Positions 60,387 to 64,000 of a stretch of 64,000 nt of DNA are shown here, one piece after another. The position numbers and the translations under genes were made by a program. The notes under the pieces are model-generated. The model had not been told where the DNA came from. It saw nothing but the letters and a program-made list of their open reading frames with translations, and did no database searches. The stretch covers positions 6,760,956 to 6,824,955 of the forward strand of contig OY744616.1 of the NCBI GenBank assembly GCA_963556255.1, written 5' to 3'. How positions within the stretch are numbered: the stretch's first letter is position 1; the number at the start of each line of letters is the position of its first letter. This stretch comes from Allolobophora icterica (taxonomy: Eukaryota > Annelida > Clitellata > Crassiclitellata > Lumbricidae).

Positions 60387-62692
60387 CATATATATATAAA
60401 GAGAGAAAGAGAGTTAGAGAGAGGCAGACAGACAGACAGACAGACAGACAGACACACAGACAGAGGTCCATCCATTATGAAAGATTAGATTAGAATGCAT
60501 TGAAGAGTCCAAACTGACCAGAGGACTTCCCCTCTGACATGATACAGCGCTCGTTAATAAGCTAGTGCCCTGCGCTCAGCTTTAAATTAGCACTTTAGAA
60601 ATTTCTCGATTACGATTACGACTACGATTACAATTACTATTACTATTACGATTAAGATTACTATTACGATTACGGTTACGATTACTATTACTATTACCAG
60701 TCCTGTACGGAGTTGAAAGATTCTTCGTTCGTGATGTCGTACATGAGGACGAACCCCATCGCTCCTCTGTAGTAAGCTGTTGTTATCGTTCGATATCGTT
60801 CTTGTCCAGCTGTGTCCTGCAATCGTAAAACCCGTCTGATATGACGCAGCGCTAGTGAATATGCTCACAGTTGCTCAGCGTCTTGGATTTATATTAGTCG
60901 TTAGATCGAGGCGCACAATGAATGTAGAACAATACTGATGATACAATGACGTAGCTCATCAGAGCGTGAACCAATTGTTATTACTCATTCATCAAGCGAA
61001 AGTATCTAATGACCAAGCACCATTCGATGGCGCTGAGTAATTGTGAGTAAAGGACTTGCTCAAGGGCCCTACACAGTAACCGTCTCAGAGGAGGAGGCTC
61101 GAACCCGTAGTCGTTACCAGGAGAGCGCTGCTCTAACCAATCGGCTACCGTGTCCCTACCTCACCCCAACCGTATCTCAGAAGCCATATCTGGTTAGGCA
61201 CCTCTGCAGGCACGCCGTCAGCGCCCACCTAATGAAATCGGATTCCTGGTTGAGCTTGACTGACGTCTGACAATCGGAAACCATGGCAACGGTTCCTATG
61301 GCTTCCGCACAAGTTAGTTAGCGACGCAGAGCGGATAAATTTAGCCAAATTGATGACCACGTTCGGCTTCTCGAAGCATGACAGAGATTATGGACGTCAT
61401 CGTCAAGCACCCCGCCGTCATTGCCTTTCGAAAGAAAATATCAGCTGTCGCCGGAAGTGATTGCTATAAATTGCGCCGTTCTCCTAAAATAGACAGGTCT
61501 GAGAATTTTCAAGTATAAGACGCGGCTAAATTTGAGGACAGTCGAGGACCGCCCCCACTATTCCTAAAATAGCCTGGTCATAATGTTCAGAAATACACTG
61601 GTTGTTGTAATAAAGATGTGGCGTGAATTCAGGTCATTTTCTTGAATACCGCGAGGAAACGTATTTTTACAAAGACGTTTCCTTAAGCCAGGTCTTTCTT
61701 CAACGCCGGTGTTCAACAAATAAGGCTTTAACCGATGGAGCATCAAAACCAAGCCGTAACTTGACAATCGCGGTCAACTGTTTTGTATAAATATCGAGAC
61801 CGCAGTGTGGTCGCACGTAAGAGATCCCAACAAGACGCTAGGAATCCGGACAACTTCTCCAAGACAAATCCTTTGGACATTATTTTCTCCTCTGACATTT
61901 TCTCCTGCAGGGATATTAACTCCGATTATTTACCAATGTCATATTTGCCATACAAATATCTACTGAAAGGAATTTATTGGAAGAAGGTCGAAAGTTAATT
62001 TTAAAAGTCCAAAAGTCGTTCATAAATGCCTGAAGAATTACAATTTCTTTGGTTGCGCAAATGGATAAAAAATATATTTATCTTATGTTATGCTAGGTTT
62101 AGGGGGTGCTCGATAGTGTAGTGGTTAGCGCGCTATACTGTCAGGGGTCAGGGGATCAAATCCCCACCAGGGTAGACTTTTGATTTGAGATTTCTGCTCC
62201 ACCCCACCCCTAGCCAACTCAGTTATAATGACTATTCTGACCGTACACTGTCGGTGGGAAGATGAGACGGCGAGGGAGAGGATTGACCAACCGCCCTCAT
62301 ATGCAGAGGCTTAGAAAATAAAGTCGCAACACATCATACCCAGGGCTGCCTCATGGCTAGCTTAAGGGACTGCTTTTCTTCTTCTTCTATTTTGGGTTAC
62401 GTTATGTCATATGAACTATCAAACCAAATAAAAACTAAACAGACAACAAATTCCAAACAAAACGAACCCAGATCTGGAGTTTGATCCTCTTGTCTTGTTG
62501 ACAGACGGTCTTCACCTTGAAGTCTATCCCGACGGTGCTGACGAACGCCGATGTGAACGAATCGTCCGAGTAGCGGAAAAGAAAGGAAGTCTTTCCGACG
62601 CTACTGTTCCCGATGATCAACAGCTTGAACATGTAGTCGAAGTTCTGGTCGGCCGCATCCCTCTGCCACTTGCTGTCGCTTGCAGATGCCAT
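58806..62692 (-). CDS. Rab3: Rab3 small GTPase (four coding exons, complete)
   Basis: Rab3 proteins bind secretory and synaptic vesicles in the GTP form and control docking and release. Coding exons on the - strand are 62692-62468, 60816-60698, 60042-59918 and 58999-58806. Junctions are GT-AG with phases 0, 2 and 1. The product is 220 residues, the same length as vertebrate Rab3A. Visible motifs: P-loop GNSSVGKT 28-35, switch I with T53 in STVGIDF, switch II WDTAGQE 75-81 (Gln80 kept, so hydrolysis-competent), NKCD 134-137 and TSAK 163-166. [11 protein letters not shown] near the N-terminus and TYSWDNAQV at 121-129 are Rab3-specific. The C-terminus is CSQC rather than the usual CxC. An AG two bases before the ATG suggests an upstream 5' UTR exon. 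Introns carry SINEs, microsatellites and a LINE tail. Orientation is convergent with the neurotrophin-like gene. Confidence 0.97.
59020..59625. repeat. (TTCA/TTCG)n array in Rab3 intron 3
   Basis: About 600 bases with a higher-order direct repeat: CGGTTCGTTTATTCATTCAT occurs near 59070 and again near 59256. Open frames (FIHSF) are artefacts. Confidence 0.97.
59918..60042 (-). CDS. Rab3: Rab3 exon 3
   Basis: Completes Trp115, then residues 116-156 and one base of Gly157. Contains the guanine-specificity motif NKCD and the Rab3 segment TYSWDNAQV. Acceptor gttgcag, donor GTCAGC. Confidence 0.95.
60290..60455. repeat. (GAGTTA)n, (TA)n and (ACAG)n in Rab3 intron 2
   Basis: Short GAGTTA run at 60290-60320, TA run at 60343-60395 and ACAG run at 60425-60455. 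Confidence 0.9.
60530..60697 (+). mobile_element. LINE 3' end with (TTACGA)n tail, Rab3 intron 2
   Basis: 'CAGCGCTCGTTAATAAGCTA' and 'CCCTGCGCTCAGC', CACTTTAGAAATTTC, then (TTACGA)n running to the exon 2 boundary. Same family as 49560-49815. A shorter copy of its 5' part lies at 60833-60885 on the other side of exon 2. Confidence 0.7.
60698..60816 (-). CDS. Rab3: Rab3 exon 2
   Basis: Residues 76-114 plus two bases of Trp115, from DTAGQERY to NSVQD. Acceptor is gattgcag. The donor GTAATAG is the first unit of an adjoining (TTACGA)n-type repeat; reading through it would give an immediate stop. Confidence 0.95.
60985..61160 (-). mobile_element. SINE family B copy, Rab3 intron 1
   Basis: Near full length: head on the - strand GGGACACGGTAGCCGATTGG, B box GGGTTCGAGCC, then the 'CTCAGAGGAGG' and 'GGACTTGCTCAAGGGCCCTA' blocks and 'CGATGGCGCTGAG'. 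Confidence 0.88.
61695..61775 (-). mobile_element. SINE family C fragment, Rab3 intron 1
   Basis: 'CGCCGGTGTTCAACAAATAA' and 'GGAGCATCAAAACCAAGCCG' in family order. Confidence 0.55.
62101..62389 (+). mobile_element. SINE family A, full length, Rab3 intron 1
   Basis: A box TAGTGTAGTGGTTAGCGCG, B box GGGGATCAAATCCCC, whole body and a CTTCTTCTTCT end. Lies antisense to Rab3. Confidence 0.9.
62468..62692 (-). CDS. Rab3: Rab3 exon 1
   Basis: Residues 1-75, from ATG to Trp75 of the WDTAGQ motif. Contains the P-loop and switch I. Donor is GTTCGT, phase 0. Confidence 0.95.
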
Positions 62693-62904
62693 CTCTGGAG
62701 AAATTCATACAGTGCCAGACAGATGGTTGTAATTGTGTACTTCGTAATGGTAATGGTGATGATAATTGCAAATTTATATAACGCCATTTAAGAGAGGTTC
62801 GTCAGAGGCGCGCTCGCGGCCTAACGCAATGGTTACAGACGCCTAAAAACATGTATGCGTTTAAGCATTCACGTATCGAATCTCAAAAGTGTTATATTGA
62901 CATC

Positions 62905-63057
62905 TTTCGATGTATGTATGTATGTATGCATGTATGCATGTATGTATGCATAAATGTATGTATGTATGTATGTTTGTATGAGTTAATTTATGTATGTATG
63001 TATGTATGTATGTATGTATGCATGTATGTATGCATGTATGTATGCATATAGGTATGC

Positions 63058-63090
<33 letters not shown>

Positions 63091-63141
63091 CATGTATGTA
63101 TGTATGTATGTATGTATGTATGCATGTATGTATGTATGTAT

Positions 63142-63227
<86 letters not shown>

Positions 63228-63228
63228 A
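62905..63228. repeat. (ATGT)n then (ATT)n microsatellites
   Basis: ATGT with GCAT variants to about 63144, then ATT to 63226. Confidence 0.97.
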
Positions 63229-63281
63229 CAATAATGATTAAATAATCTGAAGCGCCATCTCAGCGTCACTCAGTGAACAAT

Positions 63282-63720
63282 TTATCGTGAAAAGGTCGAT
63301 GAGAAGCAGATGGCGTTCCCGCGTTGGACAGCTATCGACAGTCTCTGAAACAGGTAGCTTGTCTCAAGCGTGTCCTGAGTTGAATCCGTCAGCCTATGTC
63401 CCAGTTCCAACACAAAATCCAATCCTTCCGAACTCCATGCACCACTCGTCTCCACTGCAACCGCTGCAAAAGCATGCGTTCGGGTGATTGTGTCGTATTT
63501 GGATCTTTTGGCGGCGGCTGCCTGGTTTGCGGCCTCACCTGCTCCGGTTGATGTTACAGCCAGATGTGACGCTGCATATGTGTTCGAAACGGTCACATCC
63601 CAAGTGAGGCACCTTCCGCATGACCACGGGATAAGCGTCACGCCATCAGGTCGCTTGCCGTCCTCTCTGGTGAGGCCCAACGGTTCCTTCTGAGAAGGGA
63701 TGTTCGCTCTACCAAACGAT
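63282..63720 (-). mobile_element. LINE ORF2 C-terminal domain, copy 3
   Basis: On the - strand FIWRSFGRANIPSQKEP, DGKRPDGVTLIPW, TWDVTVSNTYAAS and LFQRLSIAVQRGNAICFSST align with the element at 55000-55850. (ATT)n tracts at 63145-63226 and 63729-63828 bound it on both sides. Confidence 0.85.
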
Positions 63721-63731
63721 CTCCATATGAA

Positions 63732-63829
<98 letters not shown>

Positions 63830-63880
63830 GAATATTTAAAAATCTCAACTTAATATAACCAAATACACCTAAGACGTGAA

Positions 63881-64000
63881 TAAGCAAGTCTTTAATTTCT
63901 TCCTGAAGCTTTAGATAGAATGTTCTGGAACATGACGGGCAGGTCATTCCAAATCATTGGTCCGGATGCACTGAATGTTCTTCTTTCTGGACCACAATAG
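63881..64000 (-). mobile_element. LINE ORF2 C-terminal fragment at window edge
   Basis: RRTFSASGPMIWNDLPVMFQ on the - strand, then KASGRN and a stop. Continues beyond the window. Confidence 0.7.

Overview
The window is animal (metazoan) nuclear DNA, dominated by repeats and simple-sequence tracts. It has no bacterial-style operons, no rRNA and no CRISPR array. Genes have GT-AG introns, and there are tRNA-derived SINEs, 5'-truncated LINEs and hAT-type DNA transposons with 8-bp target duplications. A single-copy-looking neurotrophin-type gene with several coding introns, together with a Rab3 gene, suggests an invertebrate bilaterian. A lophotrochozoan or a non-vertebrate deuterostome is my best guess, but the sequence alone does not fix the phylum.

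Two host genes can be assembled exon by exon. (1) A five-exon gene on the + strand (40067-51508) encodes a predicted 251-residue secreted precursor: signal peptide, His/Asp-rich propeptide, RRLR cleavage site and a 120-residue cystine-knot domain that matches the neurotrophin (NGF/BDNF/NT3) family. All four intron phases agree (1, 1, 0, 2). (2) A four-exon gene on the - strand (62692-58806) encodes a complete 220-residue Rab3 small GTPase, the synaptic-vesicle Rab. The two genes are convergent and about 7.3 kb apart.

The first 40 kb holds no host gene that I can support. It contains long microsatellites and purine tracts, a decayed LTR-type retroelement (about 6.7-9.3 kb), many LINE 3' ends (recognisable by a GPSxWNxLP-like peptide, or by an 'AGCGCC...GGCGCTCCCGAC' signature), a tandem array of reverse-transcriptase fragments (20.9-21.6 kb), a 1.4-kb hAT element (17.4-18.8 kb), a SPIN-like hAT MITE (30.15-30.41 kb), a 1-kb inverted-repeat element (32.5-33.5 kb) and a 200-base assembly gap at 35646-35845. 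At least three SINE families (called A, B and C here) are scattered through the whole window.

The neurotrophin gene has taken up many insertions. Intron 1 carries a roughly 3-kb hAT-like element that is itself broken by a second hAT, intron 2 a 175-bp satellite, intron 3 a LINE tail ending just before exon 4, and intron 4 a hAT MITE. The Rab3 introns hold three SINEs, a (TTCA)n array and a LINE tail whose (TTACGA)n repeat forms the donor splice site of exon 2. After 54 kb there are three copies of one LINE C-terminal domain, each bounded by (TAA)n tracts.
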